From contig NZ_JADMLG010000005.1 of assembly GCF_015674855.1 (NCBI RefSeq), positions 310,001 to 374,000 on the forward strand: DNA of 64,000 nt, given 5' to 3'. Of the stretch, positions 19,090-29,100 are shown in pieces (the stretch's first letter is position 1; every line of letters starts with the position of its first letter). Below the pieces are notes generated by a model. It did no database searches. It was not told the origin of the DNA and worked only from the letters and a program-made list of their open reading frames with translations. Both the position numbers and the translations under genes were made by a program. The stretch comes from Nocardia bovistercoris. GTDB lineage: Bacteria; Actinomycetota; Actinomycetes; Mycobacteriales; Mycobacteriaceae.

Positions 19090-19407
19090 TCAGATGTCCT
19101 TCCCGCTCTTACGGGAGATGCGAACCCGCTTGCCGGTCTCCTCGTCGGTCCGGTAGCCGACGCGGGTCGGGTTGCCGTCGGAGTCGACGACCATCACGTT
19201 GGACACGTGGATGGAGGCTTCCTGGGTCACGATGCCGCCCGAGGAGGCGCCGCGCTGGTTGGCGGAGTTCGCGACGTGCTTCTTGATCCGGTTCACGCCC
19301 TCGACCAGGACCCGGTTCTCCTTCGGGAAGGCCTGGATGACCTTGCCCTTGGCGCCCTTGTCCTTGCCCGAGACGACAAGCACGGTGTCACCCTTGTGCA
19401 CCTTCAT
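19090..19407 (-). CDS. rplX: 50S ribosomal protein L24
   Basis: 105 residues with the KOW motif at the N-terminus ([26 protein letters not shown]) and [15 protein letters not shown]. It initiates 50S assembly at 23S domain I. It is directly adjacent to rplN upstream and 2 bp from rplE downstream. Confidence 0.98.
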   Translation of the reverse strand: MKVHKGDTVLVVSGKDKGAKGKVIQAFPKENRVLVEGVNRIKKHVANSANQRGASSGGIVTQEASIHVSNVMVVDSDGNPTRVGYRTDEETGKRVRISRKSGKDI

Positions 19408-19776
19408 CTAGAGCACCTCCGGGGCGAGCGAGACGATCTTCATGAACTTCTTGTCGCGCAGTTCGCGGCCGACCGGGCCGAAGATGCGGGTGCCGCGCGG
19501 ATCGTTGTCCGGCTTGATGAGCACGGCCGCGTTCTCGTCGAACTTGATGTAGGAACCGTCGGGACGGCGGCGTTCCTTGACGGTGCGCACGACGACGGCC
19601 TTCACCACGTCACCCCGCTTGACGTTGCCGCCCGGGATGGCGTCCTTCACGGTGGCGACGATGATGTCGCCGATTCCGGCATAGCGGCGCGACGATCCAC
19701 CGAGAACGCGGATGCAAAGGATTTCCTTCGCTCCCGTGTTGTCGGCGACGCGCAGCCGCGACTCCTGCTGAATCAC
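19408..19776 (-). CDS. rplN: 50S ribosomal protein L14
   Basis: 122 residues, exact family length, from a GTG at 19774-19776 preceded by an AAGGAGG Shine-Dalgarno 8 nt away. [19 protein letters not shown] and the C-terminal [15 protein letters not shown] [26 protein letters not shown] are diagnostic. It is first in a four-gene unit. Its usual upstream neighbour rpsQ is 44 kb away at 63728-64000, so the promoter must be in 19777-20062, which holds no other gene. Confidence 0.98.
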   Translation of the reverse strand: MIQQESRLRVADNTGAKEILCIRVLGGSSRRYAGIGDIIVATVKDAIPGGNVKRGDVVKAVVVRTVKERRRPDGSYIKFDENAAVLIKPDNDPRGTRIFGPVGRELRDKKFMKIVSLAPEVL

Positions 19777-20062
19777 TTCAGCCTCCTTGACCTGGACGTA
19801 TAAGCCCGCCGGATTGCCGACCCGACGAGCATGGTCATGTCACCACCGAAACGCGCGCCTGCCGGCGGAATCTCCTCCACCGGGGGTTCGCGGCCGGATC
19901 GCGGGTAGAGCTCCCGCAGGCAACCGGTCAAGCATAGGTGAACGCCCAGGTCGTTCCCAAATCGCCCCCGCTCATCGCGCGCCTGCCCAGGGCGGTGCAG
20001 AGGCAGCGGTGGGCGATGTCGGGGCGAAGGCGGTCGCACCGAACCGGACTGTCGACGACGTG

Positions 20063-21814
20063 TCAGCGCGCGGGGACGGGAACTTCGACTTCGGTGTCGA
20101 GGGTTTCTTCGTCGAGGACGGGCTTTTCGGCGCCGAACCAGGAGGCGATGGCGGCGAGCAGCATCATGGCGGCGGCGGTGAGGAAGACCACTACGAGGCC
20201 GGTGTGGAAGGGGCCGGTGAGGAGGTTGGGGAAGAATTCCTGGCCGGTGAGGGTGTCGGCGTGCACGCCGGGGGCGGTGAGTTCGCCGGTGGGCCCGAGG
20301 AGTTCTTCGACGGGGTTGAAGCCGAGGAAGGCGGCGAACATGCTCGCCACCGGCGGGGTCGCGGCGACTTCGGCGGCGGCGGAGGCCGAGACGCCCTGGT
20401 CTCGCAGACCGGCGTCGAGGGCGTCGGGCAGTCCCGCGGCGAGTCCGGCGACCATGAGGGAGAAGAAGATGCCCATGGACAGGGCGTTGCCGCCGTTGAA
20501 GAGGGTGCCGCGCATGCCGGAGGCGGCGCCGCGTTCGGCGGCGGGCACGCTGGACATGATGGCGGCGGTGTTGGGCGAGAAGAACAGGCCGCTGCCGAGT
20601 CCGTTGACGAGGATGATCAGCGCGAACAGTCGATAGTCGAAGTCGACGGGAATGATCAGCAGCGCTATGAAGGTGGCGCCGGTGATCAGCGCGCCGCCGG
20701 TGGTGAACGGGCGCGAGCCGTAGCGATCGGACAGCCAGCCCGACAGCGGTCCGGCGGCGAGGAATCCGACAGTGAGCGGCAGCATGTAGATGCCCGCCCA
20801 GAGTGGTGTCGATTCGAAGTCGTAGCCGTGCAGCGGCAACCAGATGCCCTGCAACCAGATGATGAGCATGAACTGCATGCCGCCGCGCCCGATGGAGGCC
20901 ATCAGGTTGGCGAAGTTGCCGAGACCGAAGGCCCGGATGCGGAACAGCGCCAGATCGAACATGGGTTGGGCGACGCGGGTCTCGACCACGCAGAATGCGA
21001 CGAGCAACAGCAGGCCGCCGAGCACGGAGCCGAGCACGAACGGACTGGTCCACCCGGTGGCGTGCCCGCCGTAAGGCTGGATGCCGTAGGTGATGCCGGT
21101 GAGCAGCGCGGTCAGCCCGAGACCGAAGGTGATGGTGCCCGCCCAATCGAGGCGCCCCTCGGTGCGGATGCCGACCTCGTGCAGCGACCGGTAGGACCAC
21201 ACGGCCCCGATGACAGCGATCGGCACGCTCACCCAGAACACCGCCCGCCAGTCCCATTCGGAGAGCACGCCACCGATCAGCAGGCCGAGGAAGGATCCGG
21301 CGACGGCGGCGACCATGTTGATACCGAGCGCGGTGCCGCGCTGATTGGCGGGAAAAGCGTCGGTGAGGATCGCCGAGGAGTTGGCGGTGAGCATCGCTCC
21401 GCCAACGCCTTGCACGATTCGCCACACGATGATCCACAGCGCCCCCGCGGTGCCGTGCCCCGGATCGATGGACAGCGCGACCGCACAGACCGCGAAGACC
21501 GCGAACCCGAGGTTGTAGATGCGCACACGCCCGAAGATGTCCCCCAAGCGACCGAACATGACAACGAGAACCGCGGTGGCAAGCAGGTAACCCATGAGCA
21601 TCCACAGCAGGTAGCCCACATTGGAAGCGTCGAGCGGATTCATACCGACGCCACGAAAGATGGCAGGCAGCGAAATCAGCAGGATCGAGGAGTTGACCGC
21701 GGTGAGCAACACACCGAGCGTCGTATTGGTGAGCGCGATCCACTTGTAGCGCGGATGGTCCCTGTCATAACGCGGACGACGAACACGACCTGGGCCAACG
21801 GACAAATCGGTCAC
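20063..21814 (-). CDS. MFS transporter, DHA2-like, probable siderophore exporter
   Basis: 583 residues with about 14 hydrophobic segments and a large extracytoplasmic loop near residues 460-530. MFS motif A is visible as FGRLGDIFGRVRIYN at about 87-101 and motif C-like WRIVQGVGGAMLTANSSAIL at about 130-150; the DHA2 DRYGSRPFTTGG loop lies near 360. An iron-box-like site at 21908-21926, about 95 bp upstream of its ATG, places it under iron control beside the siderophore genes. Export of the siderophore is therefore likely but is inference; general drug efflux is the alternative. Confidence 0.82.
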   Translation of the reverse strand: MTDLSVGPGRVRRPRYDRDHPRYKWIALTNTTLGVLLTAVNSSILLISLPAIFRGVGMNPLDASNVGYLLWMLMGYLLATAVLVVMFGRLGDIFGRVRIYNLGFAVFAVCAVALSIDPGHGTAGALWIIVWRIVQGVGGAMLTANSSAILTDAFPANQRGTALGINMVAAVAGSFLGLLIGGVLSEWDWRAVFWVSVPIAVIGAVWSYRSLHEVGIRTEGRLDWAGTITFGLGLTALLTGITYGIQPYGGHATGWTSPFVLGSVLGGLLLLVAFCVVETRVAQPMFDLALFRIRAFGLGNFANLMASIGRGGMQFMLIIWLQGIWLPLHGYDFESTPLWAGIYMLPLTVGFLAAGPLSGWLSDRYGSRPFTTGGALITGATFIALLIIPVDFDYRLFALIILVNGLGSGLFFSPNTAAIMSSVPAAERGAASGMRGTLFNGGNALSMGIFFSLMVAGLAAGLPDALDAGLRDQGVSASAAAEVAATPPVASMFAAFLGFNPVEELLGPTGELTAPGVHADTLTGQEFFPNLLTGPFHTGLVVVFLTAAAMMLLAAIASWFGAEKPVLDEETLDTEVEVPVPAR

Positions 21815-21907
21815 GAAAACCCCTCACACTCGAAACTACCCCGACCACAATATCTTTAGCAGAGGTAATTATCAAGCCAACCGAACCACCCCCACCCAAC
21901 CAGCCAC

Positions 21908-21926
21908 ATAGGTTAGCCTTGGCTGA
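21908..21926 (-). promoter_or_regulatory. DtxR/IdeR-type iron box for the MFS gene
   Basis: ATAGGTTAGCCTTGGCTGA matches 13 of 19 positions of the consensus TTAGGTTAGGCTAACCTAA by hand, with an intact left half-site. It lies upstream of the MFS gene and also faces the divergent lipoprotein gene. Confidence 0.6.
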
Positions 21927-21961
21927 CTCAGACCCTCCCCGCCGCAACACCCCTCCCCCCT

Positions 21962-22190
21962 CGGGAGCAAGCCCGACAAGCGACAGTCCGTACCCGCCCC
22001 ACCCCCGAACCAACCCTCGGCAAACCGAAGAGTGCCTCATTCCAAGCCCCACCCAGCCCCAAGGGAGCGAGCCCGACGAACGACGGTTCGCAGCCATCTC
22101 ACGTCCCACCAACCAAACCCGAACCCGCACATCCCCCCTCACCCGACCACAAGGGAGCGAGCCCGACGAGCGACGGTTCGCGGCCGTCTC
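21962..22190. repeat. Three degenerate direct repeats leading into the hairpin element
   Basis: Units of the form GGGAGCGAGCCCGACGA followed by CGACGGTTCG start near 21962 (most diverged), 22062 and 22154, about 92-100 bp apart. The last runs into the full 114-bp element. They look like decayed partial copies of it. Confidence 0.65.
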
Positions 22191-22288
22191 GCGTCCCAGC
22201 GGGCGAGACAATGCGACGCAGGAGCAAGTATCGCCCGCTGGGACGCGAGACTCCCAGGGCCGCGAACCCGCGGCGACGAAGTCGACGC
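22175..22288 (+). repeat. 114-bp palindromic element, copy A
   Basis: Nested inverted repeats: outer arms GGTTCGCGGCC and GGCCGCGAACC; inner arms of 21 bp beginning GTCTCGCGTCCCAGCGGGCG and pairing perfectly with the matching arm after a 24-nt loop. Reverse-complement copy at 54375-54488 differs at only six positions by hand alignment. Confidence 0.85.
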
Positions 22289-22628
22289 CAATAAACACAG
22301 CCGCGTCAAACCATTGGGTAGCTGTACCTCAGCGTCGTGCGGTGTCCTACAAACCCAGCCCCACACCGCTACCGAGCAGCCACACCCAACTCACACCATC
22401 CCCAGAAACCCCACCCTTCGGAGCAACCCCAACACCCCCACAACACCAAAGGCGAAACCATCGCGTCTCAACGCAGCGATCAGATCGCGATTCTCAATCA
22501 GCGGTCGAGTCCTCACGGGACGGTGAACACCCATTCTCCGTCAGCCACGAACTGAGCAAACAGCCATACCCACCGCTCCAAGGTGATTCGACGCGGGACC
22601 GATCACCCGCCAAGAAAGGTAAACAACG

Positions 22629-23606
22629 ATGAAGCCTGCCCGCCCAAGACGCAGTTTCACCCGCGCGACCATCACAGCGCTGGCGGGCGCACTCGCCTTC
22701 GCAATCACCGGATGCGGATCACCCGACAACACCGCCCCCACCACCGACTCCATCGTCATCCCCCACGCCCGAGGCGAAACCACCCTGAACAGCACCCCCC
22801 AACGCATCGTCACCCTCGGCAACCAATGGCTCGACACCGCCCTCGCCCTCGACACCGTCCCCGTCGGCTACCTGGACAATGTCGCCATCGCCGCCAAGGG
22901 CAAACCCCCATGGCAACCCGACAAACTGGCCTCATCCACATCCCTGGACAGCATCGCCAATATCTCCGAACAGGTCGCCGCCCTCGAACCCGACCTGATC
23001 CTGGTAGACCCTTTCATCGCCGACCAGAAGACCTACGACGACCTTTCCCGAGTCGCCCCCACCGTGCCCGGACTGACCAGGGACTCGGTCGGCAAATGGC
23101 AGGACCAGGTCACCACACTGGGCAAGATCCTCGGCAAACAGGACAGCGCCGCCGCGGTGATCGCGAGCGTGGACGGCAAGATCGCGGGCATCGTCGCCGC
23201 CAATCCGGGCTTGAAGGGCAAAACCTTCGCCAGCACCTGGTTCGGCAGCCCCGCCCAGGTGATGGTGCTCACCGACCCCGCCGACGGATCGTCGCGGGTA
23301 TTCGCCGAACTCGGCATGAGCATCCCGAAGAACCTCACCGAACAACCCTCGAGCGGCGGCCGCCTCGCGCTGTCCACCGAACGCCTGAACGAAGTCACCG
23401 CCGACCTGCTGCTCGCGGGCTACTCCCCCGGCTACGAGGAGAAGTACCGCCAACTGCCCGGATACGCCGACCTGCCCGCGGTGAAGAACAACGCGGTGGT
23501 GTTCCTGACCACGCTCGACATCACCGCGGTGAACCAACCGACCCCACTGTCGGTCCCCTACATCCTCGACAAACTGAATCCCGCGCTGGTCGCGATCGCC
23601 GAGTAG
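22629..23606 (+). CDS. Siderophore-binding lipoprotein of an ABC importer, copy 1
   Basis: 325 residues. A signal peptide with twin Arg and a lipobox (AFAITGCGS, Cys at about 29) marks it as a membrane-anchored lipoprotein. The mature part is a FecB/FepB-like class III periplasmic-binding fold: PQRIVTLGNQWLDTALALD, LEPDLILVDPFIADQ and a C-terminal lobe. It should capture the ferric siderophore. A paralogue of about the same length is at 29839-30819. It is followed by the SagB-like gene 16 bp downstream. No dedicated importer permease of the FecCD type is present in the window. Confidence 0.88.
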   Translation: MKPARPRRSFTRATITALAGALAFAITGCGSPDNTAPTTDSIVIPHARGETTLNSTPQRIVTLGNQWLDTALALDTVPVGYLDNVAIAAKGKPPWQPDKLASSTSLDSIANISEQVAALEPDLILVDPFIADQKTYDDLSRVAPTVPGLTRDSVGKWQDQVTTLGKILGKQDSAAAVIASVDGKIAGIVAANPGLKGKTFASTWFGSPAQVMVLTDPADGSSRVFAELGMSIPKNLTEQPSSGGRLALSTERLNEVTADLLLAGYSPGYEEKYRQLPGYADLPAVKNNAVVFLTTLDITAVNQPTPLSVPYILDKLNPALVAIAE

Positions 23607-23622
23607 AGAGCGAGTCACCGCC

Positions 23623-24996
23623 GTGCCGACCCTCACCTCCTTCGACCAGACCCGACTGTCCCTGCGCGCGGGCGCGACCTGCCTGACCACCCCGGCGGGC
23701 GCGATCCTGCTCGATCCCCCGATCAATCAGAAGCTGACCGGGTTGAGCAAAGCCGAACTGCTCACCCTCAAAACCCTCAATCGCGGACCGGCCACCATCG
23801 CCGAACTCAGCACGGCAGCGGGCGGCGAGAACATAAGCGACCTGCTACAACGACTCGACGCCGCGGGCTGGCTGGCGGTGACGGTGCGCGACAGCGGCCA
23901 CGACCTCTACACCGTGCACCCCTTCGGCAGGCCGGGTGAGCGCAGCGATTCGAGTCCGACCTCCTCGGCGGTGCTGTCGAAATTCGCGGTACTCCATCGC
24001 GACGCCGACGGATTCGTCCTGGAACATCCGCTGTCCTGGTGCGATGTGCGCATCCACGACGCGCGCCTGCTGACCCTGCTCGACGCGAACACCGAGACCG
24101 CACTGCCGGAGGCGGTCCGCACGCGCTTCGCCGATGACCTGTTCCGCCTCGGATTCCTCGTCGCCGACGCGGACACGGAGGGACGCGCTTTCACCACGCG
24201 CGGGTGGAGTGCCCCCGATCTCTGGTTCCACCGTCGCTCGACGCTCGGCGACCGAGTCGTCACCTGGGAACATTTCGGCCCGACCAAATGGGCGAAGGGG
24301 CAGTTCCCGCAGCCGCCCGCACGCAAGGCGCCCTATCCGGGCGAGGCGATCGCGCTGCCGGTGCCCGATCTCGACGAACTGCGCGCACAGGACCCATCCC
24401 TCACCGCCGTCATCGAGGACCGGATCTCCACCCGCGCCTTCGACGACAACGCGCCGATGACAGTCGCGCAGCTGGGCGAACTGCTGTATCGCACGGCGCG
24501 CAGCAAAGGCGTGCGTTCGGAGGTCGATGGCGAGGAACTGGTCGCCAAGCCGTACCCGAGCGGCGGCAGCGTCTACGAACTCGAGCTGTACCCGGTGGTG
24601 CGCAATGTCGCGGGTCTCGCACCTGGCATGTACCACTACGACTCCCACGACCACGTCCTACGCCCGGTCGCCGCGGCCGACAGTACCGCGGTGGCCAAAC
24701 TGGTGAAGTCCACCTCGGCGACCCTTGCCGACGGCGCCGAACCGCAGGTGCTCATCGTGATGGGCGCGCGGTCAGGGCGGATCATGTGGACCTACGAACA
24801 GGTGTCCTACGCGGTCATCCTCAAACATGTCGGCGTGCTCATGCAGACCGTGTACCTGGTGGCGACGGCCATGGGGCTCGGCGCCTGCGCGCAGGGATTC
24901 GGCGACACCGCGGCCTTCGTGACGGCGGCGGGCGTGGACGAACTCGAGGAATGCAGCGTCGGCAGCATCATCGTCGGGTCGCCCGCTAGAGGCTGA
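23623..24996 (+). CDS. SagB/ThcOx-type FMN-dependent dehydrogenase
   Basis: 457 residues. Residues about 1-200 form a variable N-terminal part with a winged-helix-like start (TLKTLNRGPATIAELSTAA). Residues about 255-457 are the nitroreductase-fold SagB domain: IEDRISTRAFDDNAPMT, the KPYPSGGSVYELELYPVV motif, GMYHYDSHDHVL and the C-terminal MQTVYLVATAMGLGACAQG FMN segment. SagB/McbC enzymes oxidise azolines to azoles. Co-operonic with a siderophore lipoprotein inside an NRPS cluster that has a Cy domain, it is a good candidate for oxidising the oxazoline of the siderophore; this is inference. Its 3' end overlaps the convergent gene by 11 bp. Confidence 0.8.
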   Translation: MPTLTSFDQTRLSLRAGATCLTTPAGAILLDPPINQKLTGLSKAELLTLKTLNRGPATIAELSTAAGGENISDLLQRLDAAGWLAVTVRDSGHDLYTVHPFGRPGERSDSSPTSSAVLSKFAVLHRDADGFVLEHPLSWCDVRIHDARLLTLLDANTETALPEAVRTRFADDLFRLGFLVADADTEGRAFTTRGWSAPDLWFHRRSTLGDRVVTWEHFGPTKWAKGQFPQPPARKAPYPGEAIALPVPDLDELRAQDPSLTAVIEDRISTRAFDDNAPMTVAQLGELLYRTARSKGVRSEVDGEELVAKPYPSGGSVYELELYPVVRNVAGLAPGMYHYDSHDHVLRPVAAADSTAVAKLVKSTSATLADGAEPQVLIVMGARSGRIMWTYEQVSYAVILKHVGVLMQTVYLVATAMGLGACAQGFGDTAAFVTAAGVDELEECSVGSIIVGSPARG

Positions 24997-26053
24997 GCAC
25001 GGAATCCGGTGTGGCGGCGAGATAGTCGCGTTTCACGCGCGGCCAGCGCGCCGCAAGGTCGAGCAGGTCGCGCAGTTCGGAGTCGTGGCCGTGCGCGGCG
25101 AGTCGCGGTTCCCGCGACGCGGATTCGGCCGCGGACACCAGGCGCAGCGTCTGGCCGCGAAGGTCGTCGGGGCGGTAGTCGGCGGCGTGGCGACGCAGTT
25201 GCAGCAGGGCGTCGCGGATCTCGATGGCCATCCGATACCGCCGCGACGCGGGTCCTCGGTCGGCGACGGCCTCGGGTGCGAGCGCGACGTGTGGGACGGC
25301 GGCGATGAGATCGGACCAGAGCGGATGCAAGCGACGGCAGTCCCGGCTGTCCCGGTCCAGGTCGAGGCGGACCAGCGCGATATGCACCAGCGGAATCCCC
25401 ATCAGGCCGATGATGGCCGTGAAGAAGGAGAACCCGGCGATCGACCACTGCTGCCCGAGATCGGCCATCGGCGCGCCACGGAAATACAGCACGAGCAGCG
25501 CCGCGGCGTAGCAGATCCAGAAACCCGCCACCGCGGCGAACAGCGTGAAGACAAGCCTGCGGACGAACGGTGTCCGGTCGGATCGGATCTCGCGGATCCC
25601 GGCCCGCAGCAACAGAAATCCGGACAGCGCGACCGGTACACACTCCAGGGTGGCCGCCATGCTGTACCACGCTTTCGGCACACTCGCGGGCACGGCCCCG
25701 AAGAAGTGTGCCGCGTCGATCGTCAGCGTCACGGCGATGCCCGCCACCGCCAACAAGTCGTATCGGCGCTGCCGCTGCCAGGCGTCGTGCGGATCCGCGC
25801 CCGCGAGCAGTCGTGCGGCGCCGTAGATGCAACTCGGGCCCGCGAAGCCGAATATCGCGCGCATGTGAGTGATCGCGTCGACGCCGAACGGCTCGATCAA
25901 CACGATGAGGACCACCCCGAAGCTGCACACGGTCAGCGCACGGTTGATCAGCCGATCGGTGAGATTGTCACGAAGGAATACGCAGCGCAGCAGGCTGACC
26001 GTCAACGCGAAGGTGGCGATCACCCACATGATGCCGGGCGGCAACCCCATCAT
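24986..26053 (-). CDS. MAB_1171c-type seven-helix membrane protein
   Basis: 355 residues. About seven transmembrane segments in the first 250 residues (VIATFALTVSLLRCVFL, ALTVCSFGVVLIVLIEPF, LFAAVAGFWICYAAALLVLYF, IAGFSFFTAIIGLMGIPLVHI), followed by a cytosolic helical tail with CRRLHPLWSDLIAAVP and RRYRMAIEIRDALLQLR. This layout matches actinobacterial MAB_1171c-type proteins with a DUF6545 tail, often annotated as putative transporters; they frequently sit beside regulators. Role is unknown. It is the 3' neighbour of the MbtB-like NRPS on the same strand, 101 bp downstream of it. Confidence 0.7.
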   Translation of the reverse strand: MMGLPPGIMWVIATFALTVSLLRCVFLRDNLTDRLINRALTVCSFGVVLIVLIEPFGVDAITHMRAIFGFAGPSCIYGAARLLAGADPHDAWQRQRRYDLLAVAGIAVTLTIDAAHFFGAVPASVPKAWYSMAATLECVPVALSGFLLLRAGIREIRSDRTPFVRRLVFTLFAAVAGFWICYAAALLVLYFRGAPMADLGQQWSIAGFSFFTAIIGLMGIPLVHIALVRLDLDRDSRDCRRLHPLWSDLIAAVPHVALAPEAVADRGPASRRYRMAIEIRDALLQLRRHAADYRPDDLRGQTLRLVSAAESASREPRLAAHGHDSELRDLLDLAARWPRVKRDYLAATPDSVLSL

Positions 26054-26154
26054 GCTCCGGCCCGTCCTCGGCGGCGAACGCCCTTACGATAGACCATGAT
26101 CCGACCATAGAGTCCATCCGCCGCGAAGGCCAGTGCAGAGGATCGCGACGCCCG

Positions 26155-29100
26155 CTACGCCTCGGCCATGATCTCCTCGTCGCTCATCGCCGCGACCTCC
26201 AGATACAGCCGCGCGACCTCGGCCAATCGGTCCGGTGTGCCGCGGGCGGCCTCGCGTTCGCCGAGCCGTTCGGCCAGACCCGCGACGGTCCGCGTCGCGA
26301 AGATGTCGGCGACCAGGGCGTGGTCGAGGTCGAGCCATTCGCGCACCCGCGCCACCACCGTGGTCGCCAGCACCGAGTCGCCGCCGAGTCCGAAGAAGTC
26401 GTCGTGCACGCCGATCGCGTCCGCGCCGAGTACACCCGCGACGATATCGGCGAGCGCGGCCTCCACATCGGTGCGCGGCGCGCTGTTCTCCGACTCCTTC
26501 GGGCCCGATTCGAGCAGGGCGAGAACCGCTCGGCGATCCAGTTTCCCGTTGTCGGTCAACGGCATTCGTTCGAGGTATTCGACCCTGGTCGGAATCATGT
26601 AGGCGGGCAGCAGATCCGCAACCGCGGCCGTGATGTCCCCGATGACCTCGGCCGTACCCGCCACCGCGGCGACCAGTTTGGGCGCACCCGCGCCGACCAC
26701 CGCTGCGACCGCGTGCCGAACGCCGGGCACCGTGCGCAGCGCGCTCTCCACCTCACCGAGTTCGACGCGGTAACCGCGGATCTGCACCTGGTGATCGGCG
26801 CGGCCGAGGAATTCGATGGTGCCGTCGGGCCAGTACCTGGCCATGTCGCCGGTCCGGTACCAGCGCAGACCCTCGTATTCGACGAACCGCTCGGCGGTGC
26901 GCTGCGGGTCGTTGCGGTATCCGGCGGCGACATTCGCGCCGCCGACCCAGAATTCGCCCGACACCCAGTCCGGGCAGTCCCGGCCGGATGGCGCGACCAC
27001 CCGGCAGCGGACATTGCGCAGCGGAACCCCGAACGGCACGGTCGCCCAGTGCGCGGGCGGTTCGCCCACCACTTCGCAGATGGTGTTGTGGATCGAGGTC
27101 TCGGTGGCGCCGCCGAGTCCGGAGAAGCGGCAGCCGGGAACCTGGGCGGCGAGTCGGCGCGCGAGATCCGCGCCGACCCAGTCGCCGCCGAGGGTGACCG
27201 CGCGCAGCGAGTCGCCGAGTGCGGCGCCGCCAATCTCCAGAATCATGTCGAGCATGCTCGGCACGCAGTTGAGGATCGAAACCCTGTGGCGTCGGAGCAG
27301 TTCCACCCACGTGGTGGCCTCGGCGCGTTGGTCCGCGTCGACCGCGACCAGCGATCCACCCACGGAGAACATGCCGAAGATGTCGTAGACCGAGGCGTCG
27401 AACTCCAAGGCGGACAACGCGAGTACCCGGTCCGCGGCGCCGACCTCGAACCAGTCGTTGACCGCGTCGATGGTGTTCATGGCGCCGCTGTGCGGCACGT
27501 CCACACCCTTCGGAACGCCCGTCGACCCCGAAGTGAAGATCACGTAGGCGATCTCGTCGGCTCCCGGCAGCACCGGCGCCGCGAGTGGATTCGGGAATTC
27601 GCGCACCTCGTCGATGCACACGCAGGTGATCGGAACGCCCATATCCCGGCCCGCGACGGTGATCGCCGCGACTATCGCACCGGTGCGCAGGATCTCGGTG
27701 CGCCTGCCGACCGGCTGATCGAATCCGATGGGCACGTAGGTCGCGCCCGCGGCCAGGACGCCGAGGACGGCGAGGATCTGATCCCGGCCCTTCGGCAACT
27801 GGACCGCGACGGCGTCGCCGGGCCGCACCCCCTCATGGTGCAGCGCGCCCGCCACCGCAAGCGCGCGGGCGGCGAGTTCGCCGTAGCTCCAGCCGCCCTC
27901 GGCGTCGCCGAGTCCCCAGACCACGGCGGGCGCATCGGGATGCGCGGCGGCGTGGTCGAAGAATCCTTCGTGCAGGCGGCGACCGCTCACCGGTCCCGCG
28001 GTGGCGTTCACGGCGGCGCGCACCTGCGCCTGCGCGCGCGGCAGGCGCACCGCGGCCGCCGCGTTCCAGCCCGCTTCGCCCTCACCGAGGCGGTCGACGG
28101 CCTCGGTGTACCGGGCGAACATGGCGTCGATCATCCCTGCTGGGAAGGCCGATTCGCGCACGTCCCAATTGAGCAGCAGACCGCCGCGCACCTCGGTGAC
28201 CTGCGCGTCGAGCAGCACCTGCGGTCCCTGCGAGATGATCCATACCGGTTCGCCGAAGGTCTCGGTGACCCGGTCGGCGAACAGCTCGCCGAGATTCAGC
28301 GCGCTGGTGTAGACGACGGGAGCAAGCACCGGCTCACCGCGCCGCCTGCCGAGATCACGCAGCACTTCCAGCCCCGAATAGGCGGAGTGCGAGCCGCTTT
28401 CGTGCATCCGGGTCTGTAGCGCACGTGCGCGGTCGGCCACCGACATATCCTCGGTGACATCCACCGCCAGCATGATCGAGGAGGTGAAATCGCCGATCAC
28501 ACGGTCGATTTCGGAATGCACCGGCTCGCGGTGGAACAGCGGCACATTGAGCAGGAACCGGCTCTGCGCCGACCAGCCGCCGATGGTCTCGGCGAAGACG
28601 GCGGCCAGGGCCATAGCGGGGGTGATTCCGCGCTGGTGGGCGGCGGTGAGCAGGCGCTGTTTGGCCTCCGGTGCGAGCCAGTGGTCGTAGCGCACGGTGC
28701 GGTCCGGTTCGCGGCGCTCGGCCACCGGGACGGTCGGGAGTTCCGGTGCGCCGGGCATTTCCTGGAGCCGTTCCTGCCACCACTGCCGGTCGCGGTCGCG
28801 GGCCGGGGATTGCGGGCGTTCGGTGCGGTACTCGCGGTAGGTGTAGCCGGGGGCGGCGAGGGTCGCGCCGTGGTAGAGCTCGGCGAGTTCGGAGATGAGT
28901 ACCCGGTAGCTCATCGCGTCGCCCGCCAGCATGTCGACATCGAGGTGCAGGCGGGTGCGCGCACCCGCACGCAGGGTGACCGTGATATCGATGACCTGGC
29001 CTTCTTCGATGGCGAGTCGCTGATGCGTGCGCTCCGCACGCATCTGCGCCAGAGCGGCTCGCTCGGCCTCGGGTTCATGCTCGCGCAGGTCGACGGTCGT

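Larger units (their letters stand above)
21815..22628. other. 814-bp intergenic region rich in repeats
   Basis: Separates the divergent MFS and first lipoprotein genes. It holds an iron box (21908-21926), three degenerate copies of a GGGAGCGAGCCCGAC-type unit and one full 114-bp hairpin element. Open frames here are translations of the repeats. No clear promoter for the plus-strand lipoprotein was found, though AAGAAAGGT about 10 bp before its ATG is a plausible ribosome-binding site. Confidence 0.6.

Noticed and set aside
19773..21859. Long frames on both strands across the MFS gene
   Set aside because: The MFS frame at 20063-21814 alone has membrane segments and MFS motifs; the others have biased Arg/His/Gly-rich composition.
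21765..22298. Minus-strand 177-residue frame sharing peptide sequence with a frame near 54.4 kb
   Set aside because: The shared peptide is a translation of the 114-bp hairpin element and its partial copies, not a conserved protein.
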